From positions 558,001 to 622,000 of the forward strand of contig NW_020126816.1 in the NCBI RefSeq assembly GCF_002994745.2: a stretch of 64,000 bases of DNA, given 5' to 3'. Under the pieces are notes generated by a model, which was not told the DNA's origin, made no database searches, and was given only the letters and a program-made list of their open reading frames with translations. Of this stretch, positions 61,526-64,000 are shown piece by piece. This DNA is from Rosa chinensis. Taxonomy: Eukaryota > Streptophyta > Magnoliopsida > Rosales > Rosaceae. Numbering within the stretch: the first letter of the stretch is position 1; every line of letters begins with the position of its first letter. The position numbers and the translations under genes were made by a program.

Positions 61526-63738
61526 TGATACGCTTTAAGCAAGCGTATAATTTAACCCTTTAAATATCATTAGTAGTATAAGCAAATAGGGATCGTTCTA
61601 TTCCGGGGATTGAGGGTACACCTGTCAATGTAGGACAATATAAACAATTAAAATAAAACAAAGTATAATATTTACACAATATAAACACAATTTACGAATT
61701 AGGGGGGTTTTAGGTTTTGGTTTTCGAAAATTAAAAGAAAGAATAAAACTAAGTATAAACAAAAACACAAATACAAGAATGATATGTAAGAAACAAAGAT
61801 TAAAACCGATTTCATGATTAAATTCGAATACAAACCTACATTGTTCTTCCAAGTCATGTGAAAGGAGTTGATCATGTGAAACATTCGAAAGCAAACGATT
61901 TCCCATATTTTACTTTTCAATGCTAATTAATCTAAGTGAAAGCACATAGACTAATCCTATCAAGCATGTAATCAAACCCTAGAAAGCTAGTCAATCATAC
62001 ATGTTCAACGCAAGAAGTTCAAGGAAAGGCTATCAACTCAAGTGCACAACTTAGTATGAATAAGTTCACCTAATTGCTATCCTCTTCAATTGAATTCGAT
62101 TTTTGTCCAAAACCTTTACTACTTTGATTCAAGTTTACACAAAACGAAAAGTCGATTTCATGTTCTTAAACCTAGCACCAATTATATCAAAACCCTAAGT
62201 GTTTCGAACCACATAAGATTAAAATACAAAAGTTATCTATAAAGCAAACTCAATCGAACAATCACACATAAGCAACTTTGGAATCACAACATAGAAATCG
62301 AAAATCCTTAATCAATCATAAATTTTCAGAATATAAACCTTGTTCAAACATAAACGTTAACTAGAACAACTTCCAACGAAATCAAACAAGGAGAATCAAA
62401 AGTGATTACAAGAAAGAAGGTTGAATTACACCGTGAATGGAGAGATGGATGAATAACTCGAATGATGAACTAATGAAACTCGAAAGCAAGCTTCAAAGTA
62501 CACGGCTTCAAGGTGGAATGGATGATGATGCTCACGGCCTAAGCTTGCTTCTTCCTTCCTTGCTTGAAAACGCCAAAAGTTGCACTAGAGAATGGAGAGA
62601 GCTTCCGCGCGTAGAGAGAATTTTCTGAATTGTAAAGTGGTTTTTGGAGACGTCTAGGGTGAGTGTATATATAGGGAACGGCATGTCTTGGCTTCCAAGC
62701 CGTGAGTTTTCTGATTTATTTACCAAGGAATTAAATTAATAATTCCACATGCCTTCCACCAATGAGAAATTGCCAAGTAAGCCCTAGTGTGTCATCCAAC
62801 CAATCATAAAACTCCAAGGAGATACCCTAATATATTCTTGCCGAAATTCCTTGAATATTTTCTGATTTTCTTCTTGATATTTCGGCCAAAACATGCTTAG
62901 GGTTTCTAGGAATGAACCTAGACGCAATTTGGTCTCTTTCTTGATTTCTTTCCTTAAACTCCACCCTAGAAAATCTCTTGCGTAATCTTTGATTCTTCCC
63001 TTGATTTTTCACGCCACTTTTGCCTCCTCCTTTTGATTTTCACGGCAATGCAACCCTAGGGTTTCCTCCATGCGTCACAAACCCTAATTCCATGGGCTTT
63101 TGATGGGCCTTGATCCATTTTGCCGAAAATCCATAGAGTTCTTGGGCCTCGTTGCTTCAACTTCAAGTCTTCTCATCTTCCAACGCAAAACTCATTATTT
63201 TTCCATTTCTTTTTCATGGTTGCGTTGGAAACTTGCTCGGGAAGCCTTCCTCCATTTCGCAGGGTTTCCTAGTTGGATTAGGAAAGCTTATTTCTTCATT
63301 TCTGCTCAAATGTGTGGGCCAATTTCTCTCAAGTTCGTTCGTCTTGACGTTCGCAAGCTCCTCTTTCCATTCGTGCGTTCATTTCCACTTTTTAGCTCGG
63401 AGGTCCTGAAAATAGAAATTAATATGAAAAATGGAAACTTACCTAATTTGAAAAATAGAAACTTTCTAAAAATGAGAAATGGAAAGTTTCTAAAAATGAA
63501 AAATAGAAACTTACTAAAAATGAAAAATAGAAACTTTCCAGAAATGAGAAATGAGAAATGAGAAATGAGAAATGAGAAATGAAAAATGAGAAATGAAGAC
63601 AAAAATGGAAACTTTCTACAATAAGGAACTTTCCCAATCAAAGAATGGAAACTTTCCCAAACAGGGATTTTTCAAGGAAATGGCGCAGAAAAATGTAGGG
63701 AAATGCAGTTAAAACGTCGCATTAAAATGCTCCTATCA
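61526..63738 (-). repeat. Element E 5' LTR
   Basis: 2213 bp with no difference noticed from 50103-52315. It contains the TATA box on the minus strand and the heptamer array at about 63541-63596. It is followed by ATTGT and satellite. Confidence 0.97.
62665..62673 (-). promoter_or_regulatory. TATA box of element E 5' LTR
   Basis: TATATATAC on the minus strand, preceded by GGAACGGC-type sequence shared with solo LTR D. It would drive the genomic RNA of E. Inferred from sequence. Confidence 0.47.
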
Positions 63739-64000
63739 ATTGTTTGAAAAAGTAACTAGGGCTTCGAAAATAACTAGAACAATGCATTGAAAGATTTAGA
63801 AGCCATTTCACTAAAAGAGTAAGGAAATCCAAAACCCTAGAAGCAAGAAGTTTGGAAAATCACTGTTCATAGACTCAAATTCAAACAAAGTGATCAAATT
63901 GTTTGAAAAAGTAACTAGGGCTTTGAAAATAACTAGAACAACACATTGAAAGATTTAGAAGCCATTTCATTAAAAGCGAAAGCAAATCCAAAACCCTAGA
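63739..64000. repeat. 159-bp satellite array, right segment
   Basis: About 1.6 monomers continuing the phase interrupted at 50102, to the end of the window. The array presumably continues beyond. Confidence 0.96.

Larger units (their letters stand above)
50103..63738 (-). mobile_element. Element E: Athila-type LTR retrotransposon with a frameshifted gag start
   Basis: A 13.6-kb minus-strand element inserted directly in satellite, with duplication ATTGT at 50098-50102 and 63739-63743. Both LTRs are 2213 bp with a constant offset of 11423, and I noticed no difference between them, so it is probably the youngest insertion. It has a perfect tRNA-Asp primer-binding site, a leader with two modules, gag-pol with one early frameshift, a 2.2-kb noncoding 3' region and a polypurine tract. 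Its LTR is of the D type, while its proteins are closest to A and C. Confidence 0.98.

Overview
The window is plant heterochromatin. It consists of a 159-bp tandem satellite invaded by long terminal repeat (LTR) retrotransposons of the Ty3/gypsy Athila type, several of them nested. I find no host gene, tRNA, rRNA or CRISPR array. Evidence for a plant: fused gag-pol frames with Athila-like motifs, primer-binding sites matching the 3' end of plant tRNA-Asp, and LTRs of 2.2-2.7 kb. The 159-bp monomer together with Athila invasion resembles what I remember of the CANR4 centromeric satellite of roses (Rosa). That is recollection of a monomer length, not a sequence match, so the genus is tentative.

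Layout. 1-926 is the inner end of an LTR whose body lies to the left. 927-3972 is satellite. 3973-48587 is the footprint of element A (minus strand, about 14.0 kb of its own sequence, 5-bp target duplication GAAAG). Inside A lie two insertions. Element B (5123-19564, plus strand, duplication GAGAT) sits in A's 3' LTR. Element C (22448-38597, minus strand, duplication ATGAC) sits in A's 3' noncoding region. C is itself broken by solo LTR D (29656-31825, duplication AGGTA) in its gag-pol frame. 48588-50102 is satellite again, in phase with the left part. 50103-63738 is element E (minus strand, duplication ATTGT). 63739-64000 is satellite. All five insertions have perfect duplications, so the order is firm: satellite, then A, then B and C inside A, then D inside C; E is independent.

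Coding content. A (1886 aa) and B (1867 aa) have uninterrupted Gag-protease-reverse transcriptase-RNase H-integrase frames with the expected catalytic residues. C is split by D. E has a one-base frameshift near the start of gag that leaves a 1793-aa frame from an internal ATG. None has a recognisable env-like frame. LTR pairs are nearly identical (E: no difference seen; C: two 1-base indels; B: two substitutions and two 1-base indels; A: about five substitutions), so all insertions are young.

The most interesting content is noncoding. Each element has a 0.9-1.7 kb leader with repeated modules. B and E also carry a copy of the second module downstream of pol, with a hairpin whose stem shows paired changes between the two copies in B. 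A second small hairpin follows the pol stop codon. The end of each LTR is perfectly complementary over 10 nt to the primer-binding site. The polypurine motif occurs three times in each 3' region. The roughly 2 kb between pol and the 3' LTR is conserved in sequence but codes for nothing visible.
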